Positions 33,907 through 42,900 of a stretch of DNA of 61,217 nt are shown one piece after another (position 1 is the first letter of the stretch; every line of letters starts with the position of its first letter). The DNA comes from JAJPKK01 sp035311445 (GTDB lineage Bacteria; Pseudomonadota; Alphaproteobacteria; Rhizobiales; Xanthobacteraceae), in the NCBI GenBank assembly GCA_035311445.1, contig DATGCX010000396.1:1-61217 (forward strand). Direction: 5' to 3'. Below the pieces are notes generated by a model. It saw nothing but the letters and a program-made list of their open reading frames with translations, was not told the origin of the DNA and ran no database searches. Made by a program: the position numbers and the translations under genes.

Positions 33907-35259
33907 ATGGCGAATGACCTGGCGACATTCCGCAACGGCGTCTTGTCGATCTATCAGTCCGCGATCGAGGACCTTGCCCACAGGGCCGCAGGCCGGCAAC
34001 TCACGCCTGGCAACCGCCCGGGAATGGAGAACGAGATCGTCGCTGCGGGCACGGCGGCGGCGGCGAGCCGCATGCCGAACACGACGGGGCTGCAGCCCAA
34101 GGCCGCCGCAGTTTCGGGCAAGGTTATGAACTGCGCGGAGCTAGGCCTGAAGTATCTGGAGGCGCAGGCGCGCGGTGACGCGGCCGCCGCCAGGCAAATC
34201 CAGGACGAGATTCAATTCTCGAAGTGCGATCCAAACTGGATCGATACCCTGCAGGAGTACGCCAAGTATTTCGGTCCTGGGGGCGGCCTGCAGGCAATTC
34301 CGTACATTCGCGCCGGAAGGATCGGGAATAAGGTGCTGGAAATGAAGCCGAATGCGCGCGTCGCCCTGATCGCGGACTGGGGCACCGGCACCGATGCCGC
34401 CGTCAGCTTGCTGGAAAGCGTCAGGAAAAGATCGCCCGACATCGTGATTCATCTCGGCGACGTCTATTACTCCGGCACCGAGGCGGAGTGCGATAAGTTC
34501 TTCCTGCAAATCGTTAATGAGGTTTTCGAACGGGCGAATACGAACATTCCGGTTTTCATAATGCCCGGCAACCACGACATGTACGCGGCCGGTACCGGCT
34601 TCTACCGTCTCATCGACAAGCTCAACGGCGGCACGCAACGCCAGCCCGCGAGCTTCTTCTGCCTGCGTGCGACCGACAGCAATTGGCAATTTCTCGCGAT
34701 GGATACGGGTCTGCATGACCGCGATCCGTTCCACGTGAAGGAGGTCTTGACCTATCTGGAGACGGATGAGGAGGACTGGCATGTCGACCGCATCAGGGAA
34801 TTCCCCGGCCGCACAGTCCTCTTATCACACCACCAATTGTTCTCTGCGTTTTCGCAGATCGGGCAACCGGACAAGGACGGGAATCTCCATCCATGCAATC
34901 CGAACTTGCTGGCAAGCTACACGCGTTTTCAGGAGGCGGCGCCCGGCCGCATCGCCGCATGGTTCTGGGGGCACGAGCACAATCTGTGCGTCTACCAGCC
35001 CTATGCCGGGGTGGAGTGTGGTCGATGCATTGGCCACGCCGCGATCCCGGTGTTCGCCAGCGACACGCCGTACGACGTGCTCGAAAACGTTATTGATCCG
35101 CCACAGCTGGTCGACAACACCAAGCTCGCGGAAAACAACGGCGTCTACGCACACGGTTACGTGATGATCGCGTTCGACGGTCCGGCGGCCACAATCGGCT
35201 ATTTCCAGGAGAAGGATGACAAACCCTTCTACGTCGAAACGATACCGAGCCGGCCATAG
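33907..35259 (+). CDS. calcineurin-like metallophosphoesterase
   Basis: A 450-residue protein. Its C-terminal ~320 residues carry the metallophosphoesterase metal-binding blocks: IADWGTG (first block, with W after the Asp in place of the usual T/H), VIHLGDVYYSG, PGNHDMYA, LLSHHQ and GHEHNL. The N-terminal ~125 residues are an additional helical domain. No signal peptide is seen, so the protein is probably cytoplasmic. GGAGGGAG before 33907 supports this start over 33889. The substrate (phosphomonoester, diester or cyclic nucleotide) is unknown. Confidence 0.88.
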   Translation: MANDLATFRNGVLSIYQSAIEDLAHRAAGRQLTPGNRPGMENEIVAAGTAAAASRMPNTTGLQPKAAAVSGKVMNCAELGLKYLEAQARGDAAAARQIQDEIQFSKCDPNWIDTLQEYAKYFGPGGGLQAIPYIRAGRIGNKVLEMKPNARVALIADWGTGTDAAVSLLESVRKRSPDIVIHLGDVYYSGTEAECDKFFLQIVNEVFERANTNIPVFIMPGNHDMYAAGTGFYRLIDKLNGGTQRQPASFFCLRATDSNWQFLAMDTGLHDRDPFHVKEVLTYLETDEEDWHVDRIREFPGRTVLLSHHQLFSAFSQIGQPDKDGNLHPCNPNLLASYTRFQEAAPGRIAAWFWGHEHNLCVYQPYAGVECGRCIGHAAIPVFASDTPYDVLENVIDPPQLVDNTKLAENNGVYAHGYVMIAFDGPAATIGYFQEKDDKPFYVETIPSRP

Positions 35260-35290
35260 CGTGAGTGCGCGGCGACGCACCCGCCGTGAG

Positions 35291-35593
35291 CTAATCGCAC
35301 ACCTGAACGCGCGGGCGCACCCACGTGCCGCGGAAGCTGTCCCACACCGGTTCGCCCGGTGTGTAATAGCATGACGGCGTCGGCACGACGTAGGCGGGCG
35401 GCGGAGGCGCATAGGCGGGCGCTGGATAATAATAGGCGGGCGGCGGAGGCGCCGGCCGCACTGCTGAACCGATCAGCGCTCCGGCCGCGAGACCGCCAAG
35501 AATCCCGGCAGCAACCTGACCATTCTCTGCGCGTACTTGGATTGGGGCGCTCATCAGCGCCAGGGTCAATCCGAATGCCACGATGGTTCTCAT
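35291..35593 (-). CDS. small exported glycine-zipper / Pro-Tyr-rich protein
   Basis: A 100-residue protein with a signal peptide (TIVAFGLTLALMSAPIQVRA). A glycine-zipper segment follows (VAAGILGGLAAGALIGSAV), then a Pro/Tyr-rich stretch (PPPPAYYYPAPAYAPPPPAY) and a C-terminal domain with two cysteines (PSCYYTPGEP and VQVCD). Such proteins are abundant in Bradyrhizobium-like envelopes. Convergent with the metallophosphoesterase. Function unknown. Confidence 0.78.
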   Translation of the reverse strand: MRTIVAFGLTLALMSAPIQVRAENGQVAAGILGGLAAGALIGSAVRPAPPPPAYYYPAPAYAPPPPAYVVPTPSCYYTPGEPVWDSFRGTWVRPRVQVCD

Positions 35594-35625
35594 GATGCCC
35601 CTCGACTTATTGGATGAGCGTAACC

Positions 35626-38010
35626 CTACGTCAAGGATCGTGTACGAACCGTAAATGCGACCTTGGTGTCCCGGATAAGCCTCCAGATCCGATAGGGCGT
35701 CGCCGGCATTTGAGCATCACTCACGCCGAAATCCCGTAATGCATCCACGATGGCGCTAACGACCGCGGCGGGCGCGGCCGTGGTGCCTCCTTCACCGCCG
35801 GCCTTGATGCCGAGCGGATTGGTCGGCGACAGCACCTCGGCGATGCGGGTGATGAACGACGGCAGCACGTCTGCGCGCGGCATGCCGTAGTCCATGAGCG
35901 AGCCGGACAGCAGCTGCCCGGAATCCGGATCGAGCCGAATATGCTCCCACATGGACTGACCAACGCCCTGGACGATTGCGCCATGAGTCTGGCCCTCGAC
36001 AATGAGCGGATTGATGCAGCGGCCGACGTCATCCACGCAGGCGTAGCGTGTGATCGCAACTTCGCCCGTGTCCGGGTCCACCTCGACTTCGCAGATCGCG
36101 CAGCCGTTCGGAAACACCGGGTCGTGCATCTCGTTGTCAGTGACGACTGCAAGGCCGTCGGCAAGATCGCCAGTGAGGTTCATGCATGAGGCTTCGGCGG
36201 CCAGTTCGAATACATCGAAGTTGTGGTTGGTGTCCCGCGATACGAAGCGGCCGTCCGAAAACGAGATATGGTCTACCGGCGTCCCGAGCACGGCCGCGGC
36301 GATCCGCGTACCTTTCTGGATCAACTCGGCGGCGGCTTTGGAAAACACCGCGGCGGCGTGGCGCATCGAACGGCCCGAATGGGAACCGCCGCCGACCCGA
36401 ACGACGTCGGTGTCGCCAAGAACGATGTTGACTTTGTCGACCGGCACGCCCACGAGGTCCGACACCACCTGGGCAAAGCTTGTTTCGTGTCCCTGACCGC
36501 TCGGCTGGGTTCCGATGACCACGTCGATGCGGCCTTCGGGGCGCACTTTGATCTGCGCCTGCTCTTTGGGAGCGCCGATCGAGGATTCGACGTAGTTGGC
36601 AAGGCCGCGGCCCGCCAGCTTGCCGCGCCGCTTGGCGTCGCGCCGGCGCGCCGGAAAGCCCTGCCAATCGGCGATTTCCATAGCGGTGTTCATGTTCTCT
36701 TCGTAGCGGCCGCTGTCGTAGACCATGCCCACCGCATTGCGGTATGGCATCTGGCTGGGTCGCACCAGGTTCTTACGGCGGAGCGCAACGCGGTCGAAGC
36801 CAAGCTGTGCTGCCGCGGTATCGATGAGCTGCTCGATCGCGAACGTCACTTCGGGCCGGCCGGAGCTGCGATAGGCTTGAGTCGGCGTGGTGTTGGTGAA
36901 CACCGCGATGGCGCGCAAGCTCGCCACCGGAATATCGTACGAGCCGGTGATCAGGCCGGCTCCCTTGGAAAGCGGCGACAGCGACACGCAGCGCGCGCCG
37001 ACATTGCTGATGTTCGTGGCGCGCATCGCCAAAAATTTCCCGTCCCGGCGCAATGCGAGCTCGACCTTGGTGACAAGGTCACGACCCTGGTAGTCGCTGA
37101 GGAAACATTCGGAGCGCGTGGCCGTATATTTCACTGGACGGTGCAGCTTGCCGGCAGCCCACAGCACCAGGCCGAATTCCACGTAGACGCGATTGCGGGT
37201 GCCGAAGTTGCCGCCCACGTCATGGGAGAGCACGCGTAGCCGGTCCGCCGCAATGCCAAGAACGGCCGCAAGCTCGTTCTTCTGGCGCACGGCGCCGCCG
37301 CTGCCGGCATATAGCGTATAGCGGTCGGACGCGGCATCATATTCGGCAAGCGCTGCGCGCGGCTCGAGCGGCACGCCAGTGACTCGATCGATGTGGAAAT
37401 CCATCGCCACCACATGGTCGGCTGCCGAGAAAGCCGCATCGGTTGCGGTTTTATCGCCAAACCACGTGTCCACCAGAATGTTCCGCGGCGCCTCATCCCA
37501 TATCATCGGGGCGCCCGGTTCCATCGCGTCTTCGGAATGGAGAACGAACGGCAGTTCCTCATAATCGACTTCGACGGCTTCGGCGGCGTCCAGCGCCTCC
37601 GCTTGGGTTTGCGCCACCACGGCGGCCACCGCTTCGCCGACATGGCGCGCCTCGTTGGCTGGAAGCAGCATGTGAGGACCGATGAAGATCGTGCCACCCC
37701 CGGGAGCGTGGAGTTTCATATCGTATCTGGTCTTCGGCACCGGATCGTGCGGAATCGGGTTCAACCCGCCGGCAAGGCAATCTGTACCGCTATAGGTCCC
37801 AAGTATGCCCGGCATGGCACGCGCAACCGCAAAATTCACGCTGCGGATACGCGCATGCGGGTAAGGCGAGCGCACCACCGCGAGATAGCATTGACCCGGT
37901 AACGAAAAGTCGTCGCTGAAGCGGCCCGCGCCGATGACGAGTCGGGCGTCTTCCTTGCGGGGCAGGGGGACACCGATAGAGCGAAATTGCGACGGTGGCG
38001 GCTTGTTCAT
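35626..38010 (-). CDS. xanthine dehydrogenase family molybdopterin-binding large subunit (orphan)
   Basis: A 794-residue molybdenum hydroxylase large subunit (CoxL/XdhB type). N-terminal RKEDARLVIGAGRFSDD, the Mo-cofactor loop SHDVGGNFG, the active-site loop AYRSSGRPE (379-387) and the catalytic glutamate in GIKAGGEGGTT near the C-terminus are seen. The loop differs from form I CO dehydrogenase (AYRCSFR) and from form II (AYRGAGR), so CO oxidation is not predicted. No FAD or [2Fe-2S] subunit genes lie next to it, which is unusual because these enzymes need them for electron transfer. No clear ribosome-binding site precedes the start. Likely an aldehyde or N-heterocycle hydroxylase; substrate unknown. 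Confidence 0.9.
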   Translation of the reverse strand: MNKPPPSQFRSIGVPLPRKEDARLVIGAGRFSDDFSLPGQCYLAVVRSPYPHARIRSVNFAVARAMPGILGTYSGTDCLAGGLNPIPHDPVPKTRYDMKLHAPGGGTIFIGPHMLLPANEARHVGEAVAAVVAQTQAEALDAAEAVEVDYEELPFVLHSEDAMEPGAPMIWDEAPRNILVDTWFGDKTATDAAFSAADHVVAMDFHIDRVTGVPLEPRAALAEYDAASDRYTLYAGSGGAVRQKNELAAVLGIAADRLRVLSHDVGGNFGTRNRVYVEFGLVLWAAGKLHRPVKYTATRSECFLSDYQGRDLVTKVELALRRDGKFLAMRATNISNVGARCVSLSPLSKGAGLITGSYDIPVASLRAIAVFTNTTPTQAYRSSGRPEVTFAIEQLIDTAAAQLGFDRVALRRKNLVRPSQMPYRNAVGMVYDSGRYEENMNTAMEIADWQGFPARRRDAKRRGKLAGRGLANYVESSIGAPKEQAQIKVRPEGRIDVVIGTQPSGQGHETSFAQVVSDLVGVPVDKVNIVLGDTDVVRVGGGSHSGRSMRHAAAVFSKAAAELIQKGTRIAAAVLGTPVDHISFSDGRFVSRDTNHNFDVFELAAEASCMNLTGDLADGLAVVTDNEMHDPVFPNGCAICEVEVDPDTGEVAITRYACVDDVGRCINPLIVEGQTHGAIVQGVGQSMWEHIRLDPDSGQLLSGSLMDYGMPRADVLPSFITRIAEVLSPTNPLGIKAGGEGGTTAAPAAVVSAIVDALRDFGVSDAQMPATPYRIWRLIRDTKVAFTVRTRSLT

Positions 38011-38193
38011 GGGTCAGCGCGGATAAGGTGGCGGCTCCTCGATAGCCTGATCCCGCGGCGTACAACAGTGGGATTCTACCCCTTGAACGCCCTATCCTCC
38101 GCGGCTTACCCTCCGCAGCACGCTCGGACGGCAGTGATGGATGCCGCCGTCGAGCGGCGACGTGCCGGTGATGAATGCAAACGGGAGGACACC

Positions 38194-38877
38194 ATGCGTA
38201 CCAACACTGTTGCGAGGCTTTTCGCCTCCGCCGTACTTGCGACCATACCGCTGACAATTGCAACCCAGGCGCCGGCCCAGGCGCCGGCGCCGACCTCTCC
38301 GCCCCAGATCGCACCAGCCCTGGTGCCCGCCCACGCGGTTGACCTGATGACGGCGGAGGGTATGGCGGCCTTCGGGGCCCAATGGAAGCACATGGAGGCA
38401 AAGATCGTCGAAGGACCGGCGCTGCCGGCCGCAATGCCGGGCTACAAGTCGTCGTATGACATTTCTCCCCATGCGGGCGAAAAGGGTTTTGACGACGCAT
38501 CGTGGCCGACGATCGAAGCCAAGGGGCTGGCGGACCGGCGCGGCGGCGGCAAGGTGTCCTTTCTGTGGTATCGCACCAACCTGACCGTCCCGGAAAAGAT
38601 CGGAAATTTCGAAACCAACGGCGCCAAGATGGTGCTGACCGCCTATGTGGACGACTATGCGGAAGTGTGGGTGAACGGCGAGATGCCGCGCCGCGCGGGC
38701 ATCACCAGCCCCGCGACGATCCAGGGTTTCAATATCCCGAACCGCGTCGTGCTGTCCGATTCCGTCAAGGCCGGAGATAAGGTCCAGATCGCAATCTTCG
38801 GCATCAACGGGCCGATTTCCGTGGCGCCATCCAATTTTGTGTTCTTCCGCCAAGCTTCGATCGAATTTTACAAATAA
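38194..38877 (+). CDS. exported galactose-binding-like domain protein
   Basis: A 227-residue exported protein. The signal is followed by an Ala/Pro-rich linker (APAQAPAPTSPPQ), then a jelly-roll domain with FLWYRTNLTVPEKIG, YVDDYAEVWVNGEMP and FGINGPISVAPSNFVFFR. This domain resembles the N-terminal galactose-binding-like domain fused to SMP-30/gluconolactonase proteins in related bacteria, but no lactonase domain follows here. GGGAGG 6 nt before 38194 fixes the start. It may bind carbohydrate or a protein partner. Function is not established. Confidence 0.75.
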   Translation: MRTNTVARLFASAVLATIPLTIATQAPAQAPAPTSPPQIAPALVPAHAVDLMTAEGMAAFGAQWKHMEAKIVEGPALPAAMPGYKSSYDISPHAGEKGFDDASWPTIEAKGLADRRGGGKVSFLWYRTNLTVPEKIGNFETNGAKMVLTAYVDDYAEVWVNGEMPRRAGITSPATIQGFNIPNRVVLSDSVKAGDKVQIAIFGINGPISVAPSNFVFFRQASIEFYK

Positions 38878-39033
38878 TCCCCTGCTCGGAGGAGGCGTCG
38901 CAGCGCAATCCCAACTGAGACTATGCGAAATTGCACGGCGCCTCCCCCAACAAATCTTGGCAGCCCGCCTCACTGGAACCAAACCTCCGCCACAGATTTG
39001 TCAGATGCTGGAGCAGCGGCGTCCGGAGGCCCC

Positions 39034-39762
39034 ATGCGTAGCGCTCGTGTTATCGTCATCACGCTTGCCCTGCTCGTCATTGCCGCGGGAACGCCGGCCA
39101 GCGCATCGGTCCTCATCACCATCAACAAATCGGTCCAGCAGATGACAGTCGAGGTCGATGGCCAGTTGCGCTGGACGTGGCCGGTATCAACCGGGCAACT
39201 TGCCTACGACACGCCGAGCGGCCGGTACACAGCATTCCGCATGGAGGCTGACCATTTCTCCAAGGAGTGGGACGACGCTCCAATGCCGCATTCGATCTTC
39301 TTCACCCAGCAGGGCCATGCGATCCATGGCTATCTCGATACCCGCAACATCGGCCGCCCTGCCTCGCACGGCTGCGTGCGGCTCACGCCAGAGAATGCCG
39401 CAAAGCTCTACGCGCTGGTGGAACAGCAAGGCCTGCCTAACACCAAGGTGGTGCTGAGCGGCGATGTGCGTGTGGCGCTGGGGCGGCGAGGTTTGCCGCA
39501 GACCGCTGATCAGAGCGGAAGTATCACGGGGCGAGAGCCCCTCGACAATCGCCCGTACGGGTACGCGCAGCGCTACTACGACCGACAGACCGATAGCAGT
39601 TATCCTGCGCCGTACTACTATGACCGCCAGACCGACACCGGTTATCGTCCGGCCACCGGTTATCGTTCGGCGCAGCCGTACCGCGATGCCCCGAGCTATC
39701 CATATGATCCACCGCGATATCCTTCGGATTATTCGTACCGCCCGTTCCCCTTCGGACGCTGA
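39034..39762 (+). CDS. L,D-transpeptidase (YkuD family) with Tyr-rich tail
   Basis: A 242-residue periplasmic enzyme that cross-links peptidoglycan 3-3 bonds or attaches lipoproteins. Signal peptide, then the YkuD fold starting LITINKSVQQMTVEVDG, with the catalytic motif SHGCVRL (nucleophile Cys114) preceded by HAIHGYLD. After about residue 150 the protein becomes a low-complexity tail with two copies of YYDRQTD and many Tyr, Arg and Pro. GGAGG 5 nt before 39034 sets the start against a longer frame to 38923. The tail may bind the envelope. Confidence 0.9.
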   Translation: MRSARVIVITLALLVIAAGTPASASVLITINKSVQQMTVEVDGQLRWTWPVSTGQLAYDTPSGRYTAFRMEADHFSKEWDDAPMPHSIFFTQQGHAIHGYLDTRNIGRPASHGCVRLTPENAAKLYALVEQQGLPNTKVVLSGDVRVALGRRGLPQTADQSGSITGREPLDNRPYGYAQRYYDRQTDSSYPAPYYYDRQTDTGYRPATGYRSAQPYRDAPSYPYDPPRYPSDYSYRPFPFGR

Positions 39763-39851
39763 CTGCTCGTCACCGCAATGCCCAATATGTGTCCGGAACG
39801 GATGGCCGTCCGGCCGTTGATCCTCGCGTCAACAACTGCGAGGAGCCAAAC

Positions 39852-40226
39852 ATGACGCGTCCGTTCATCGCGCTCGCTATCGGAATATGTTCGTCTGCTG
39901 CCATCACGGGCGTCAGTGCGCAGACCCTTTATGTTGATGAGAACGTTGCGCCCGCCGTTCCGCCGGCCTATGTGGCGCCGCCCGCTTACGTGGCGCCACC
40001 CGCGTATGCGGTGCCTGTCGTGCCAGCGGTGCCGGTTGCCCCGCCAGCCTACGCGGTCGTTCCGGACTATGCCGTGCCGACGGCCCCGGTTTACGCGGCC
40101 CCGCCACCGGTCGCTACACCGCGTGTCTATATCAATCGGCCGCGGATCGTGCGCCGCGTGATTGTCGAACGCACGGCGCCGCCGCTCTCGCCTTATGGCT
40201 ATGCCGGGTACGAGGAGCGCTACTGA
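39852..40226 (+). CDS. exported PAYVAP-repeat protein
   Basis: A 124-residue protein with a signal (ALAIGICSSAAITGVSAQ) and a long Pro/Ala/Tyr/Val stretch built from PPAYVAPPAYVAPPAYAVP-like units. It ends in a basic segment (RVYINRPRIVRRVIVERT) and YGYAGYEERY. It resembles cell-envelope repeat proteins of rhizobia. GAGGAG lies before the ATG at 39852. It follows the L,D-transpeptidase and the two may act together in the envelope. An intrinsic terminator follows. Confidence 0.75.
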   Translation: MTRPFIALAIGICSSAAITGVSAQTLYVDENVAPAVPPAYVAPPAYVAPPAYAVPVVPAVPVAPPAYAVVPDYAVPTAPVYAAPPPVATPRVYINRPRIVRRVIVERTAPPLSPYGYAGYEERY

Positions 40227-40278
40227 AGCACGAAGCCGCGGCGTTCGGCGGGTGCTCTCCCCGACCGGGCCGAAACAA

Positions 40279-40316
40279 ATTCCCTGCTCCGCCCAATCGG
40301 CGCAGGGAATTTTTTT
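40279..40316 (+). terminator. intrinsic terminator
   Basis: ATTCCCTGC (40279-40287) pairs with GCAGGGAAT (40302-40310), followed by TTTTTT. It ends the rightward PAYVAP gene, 53 nt after its stop. The convergent methyltransferase gene ends 70 nt further right. Confidence 0.88.
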
Positions 40317-40385
40317 CATCACACAGGGACAGTTTTTGCGGCCGGGCAGGGAATTCGTCAGTCGAGGCCGGCCATTCCCGCGAAC

Positions 40386-41453
40386 CTATTTTTTATCGAA
40401 GACCATCACCTTGGACACAAAGGCGTTGACGTCCCGGACATGCGCCAGCCCGCAACGTGAGGCCATCGCGCTAAAATCCTCCTTGAGGTAACTGAGGTAG
40501 TAGGGTTCGTGATAGCTCTGGGGAAACAGCTCCAGCATGCCGTCGTAGTCCGGCTTGTCGCCTAGCTGGAGTGAATCCACGAGCACGAGGCGTCCGCCGC
40601 GTTTCAATACGCGTGCGAGTTCCCGAAAGACGGTGCGCCGCACCGTGGGTGGCAGCTCGTGAAACATGAAGATGCACGTCACGGCATCCTGGCTGTGATC
40701 CTCCAAGGGAATAGCCTCGCCATTCGCCACCATGAGGTTGATCCAGCACCAGCGTCTCAGGTGGCGTTTTGCCTCCGCGACATAGGCCTCGGACATATCG
40801 ATGCCGAGGGCAGGAAGCCGGGGCCACGTCTGTTTGAAAAAGTCGAGCGCCCGTCCAGTACCGCAACCCACGTCCAGAAGCCTGAGGCGGCGCTGATCGC
40901 GCCCGGCGAATACCTCGTACAGCGGCGGCAGCGCTTGGCGCCGCGTGACATTGGCGGTTCCATTAAGAAGCACCTCGACCTGCGTATCGTAACGCTGCGC
41001 GGATTCCCGCGTCATCCAGCCGCCGGACTGGAAATGAAAATTCTGCAAGTAATAGCCGGGCCGCTTGCCGCGCGTTTCTTCACTCAACACCTCGCGGTTC
41101 TGGCCGGCTTCGCGACGGCGATGGATGTTCGGCAGATCCTCGAAGAACAGGCGCGATCGCCCAAGCAGAATCGGCAAGGAACCATCATGATCCGTAGGCA
41201 ACGGATAGATTCCGGCCTCGACGTTGGCGAGGTCTTGTAAGAACAGGTCGGCCATGTCGGCGTAAAGACGCCGGCGGTCGGGCACCGGTGCATCCGTAGA
41301 GGGCCGCGGCCGCGTGCTCTCGCCAGCCTGTTGGCGGGCCATTGACGACAGTTGCCGCATCGCCATGCCGTGACCGACGTACCAGGCCACCCGTGGCAAC
41401 TGACTGACGCCATAGACGAGGCGCGTGGCAAAGCGAGAGACTGGACTGGCCAT
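40386..41453 (-). CDS. class I SAM-dependent methyltransferase
   Basis: A 355-residue protein with a helical N-terminal ~160 residues and a C-terminal Rossmann methyltransferase. SAM motif I is LDVGCGTGRALDFF; IDMSEAYV, NGEAIPLEDHSQDAVTCIFM and FRELARVLKRGGRLVLVDSL follow, as in Methyltransf_11 enzymes. The N-terminal part lists SRLFFEDLPNIHRRREAGQNREV and has no obvious domain; GYYLQNFHFQSGGWMT is a distinct conserved-looking insert. The ribosome-binding site is weak. Substrate unknown. Confidence 0.85.
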   Translation of the reverse strand: MASPVSRFATRLVYGVSQLPRVAWYVGHGMAMRQLSSMARQQAGESTRPRPSTDAPVPDRRRLYADMADLFLQDLANVEAGIYPLPTDHDGSLPILLGRSRLFFEDLPNIHRRREAGQNREVLSEETRGKRPGYYLQNFHFQSGGWMTRESAQRYDTQVEVLLNGTANVTRRQALPPLYEVFAGRDQRRLRLLDVGCGTGRALDFFKQTWPRLPALGIDMSEAYVAEAKRHLRRWCWINLMVANGEAIPLEDHSQDAVTCIFMFHELPPTVRRTVFRELARVLKRGGRLVLVDSLQLGDKPDYDGMLELFPQSYHEPYYLSYLKEDFSAMASRCGLAHVRDVNAFVSKVMVFDKK

Positions 41454-41595
41454 GCGATTGCTCGGCGATTTGCGGCCCCGGCTCGATCAATATGGGAGGA
41501 AAAAAAGCAATGGTCTACTGTGGTTAACACTGGCGCATAGATGATGGACCGCGGGCGATTTTTGTGGAGCGATGCCCAATCGCACACTTCTTCGA

Positions 41596-42570
41596 TCATT
41601 CCCCCTTGATCCCCATCGCCTTGATAATCGGCCACCACTTGTCGATCTCGGCCTTGTGGAAGGCACCGAGCGTTGCCGGGCCGAGCTTCTCGGGTGGCGG
41701 CACTTCGATGGCGAGCACGGCAAGGCGCTGCCGTATGGTGGGGTCGGCCAGCGCGTCGCGCACCGCGACACTGAGCCGGGCGATGATCTCGCGCGGCGTC
41801 CCCTTCGGAACCCATAGGCCGGACCACGCGGAGAAATAAAAGCCGGGCAGACCCGCTTCGTCGGTGGTCGGAATGTCCGGCGCCGCGGCCATGCGGTCCT
41901 TGGCGGTGACCGCGTAGACTTTGATCGTGCCGTCGCGAACGTGCGGCAATGCGATAGCCGGGCCGGTGCTCATGATGTCGAGTTGGCCCGCCACGAGATC
42001 CAGCAAGGCCGGGCCCGCCCCGCGATAAGGCACGAGCGCAAAGCGCGTATCGGTTCGCATCTGAAAGAACGCAGCCGCCATATAGGACGGACCGCCGATG
42101 CCGCTGGTTCCGGCCGACGCCTTGTCGGGGTTCTGCTTCAACCACGTGATCAGCTCGCCGAGCGTGTTCGCCGGAAAGTCTTTCCTCGCGACGATCACAT
42201 TGGCCTCGAAGGGGAGCAGCGAAATCGGGTCGAAGTCGTATCGCAGATCATAGGGAAGCGTGTAGATGGCGCCGTTTGCGACGTGCGAACTCCAGTTGCC
42301 GGCGCTGATCGTATAGCCATCCGGGGCGGCGCGCGCGGCGCGGCCGACGCCGATGCTACCCCCCGCGCCGGCAACATTTTCGATGATGATGGTCTGGCCG
42401 AGCGCTGGCCGTAGTCCATCCGCTACGACCCGCATCATCACATCCAACGGCCCGCCTGCGGCATAAGGCACGTTTATCGTGATCGGCCGCGACGGATAAA
42501 CCTGCGCGTTCGCGTCCGAGCCGCTCGCAAGCGCTGCCGCAAGTGCGACCATGCGGATCAGCTGTTTCAT
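41596..42570 (-). CDS. Bug-type (tripartite tricarboxylate) solute-binding protein
   Basis: A 324-residue periplasmic receptor of the Bug/TctC family, feeding organic anions to a TctAB permease. Signal peptide (MKQLIRMVALAAALASGSDA), then YPSRPITINVPYAAGGPLDV, the FVPGG-like ligand loop, GAGGSIGVGRAARAAPDGYT and a TSGIGGPSYMAAAFF region typical of Bug proteins. GGAGGTG precedes the ATG at 42570, and a longer frame to 42681 is rejected. The matching permease gene lies 2.6 kb away, with the response regulator and the cupin genes between. A second Bug protein is at 47463. The substrate is not predictable. Confidence 0.92.
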   Translation of the reverse strand: MKQLIRMVALAAALASGSDANAQVYPSRPITINVPYAAGGPLDVMMRVVADGLRPALGQTIIIENVAGAGGSIGVGRAARAAPDGYTISAGNWSSHVANGAIYTLPYDLRYDFDPISLLPFEANVIVARKDFPANTLGELITWLKQNPDKASAGTSGIGGPSYMAAAFFQMRTDTRFALVPYRGAGPALLDLVAGQLDIMSTGPAIALPHVRDGTIKVYAVTAKDRMAAAPDIPTTDEAGLPGFYFSAWSGLWVPKGTPREIIARLSVAVRDALADPTIRQRLAVLAIEVPPPEKLGPATLGAFHKAEIDKWWPIIKAMGIKGE

Positions 42571-42900
42571 CGGCACCTCCGGGGTCGCTTCCTGCCGGCC
42601 GGTTTCACAGTGCTCTGACCTCTGCCGCGCGATCCGCGCAGCCGGACGCGCTATATTATTTGCAAACGCGGACGGCGCCAACGGCTGCGCAGCTACAGCG
42701 CCCTCGCTCGGCGTCGGTCAGATGGAGCCCAGCAGGCGGGAGCCTTGGCACTACGACAATCAGGCGGCGGTCCAACTATCCCGTCTGTTGCCGAGCAACC
42801 TCTCGAGCAACTCGTATGGTTGCGGTGTGCGGCTGGCGGGTTGAGCAACGACAATTCGCCAGGATCGACTTCTTCGTGCAAGGCTTTCAGCGGCTGTTCG
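42571..42900. other. gap between response regulator and Bug gene
   Basis: 330 nt between the response-regulator stop and the Bug start, both leftward. It should hold the Bug promoter. No gene, strong hairpin or FixK-type box was found. Confidence 0.5.

Noticed and set aside
36223..37239. 338-codon plus-strand frame
   Set aside because: Antisense to the molybdenum hydroxylase gene.
35626..38010. Carbon monoxide dehydrogenase large subunit (CoxL)
   Set aside because: The active-site loop is AYRSSGR and lacks the form I Cys-Ser-Phe-Arg; no CoxM or CoxS is adjacent.
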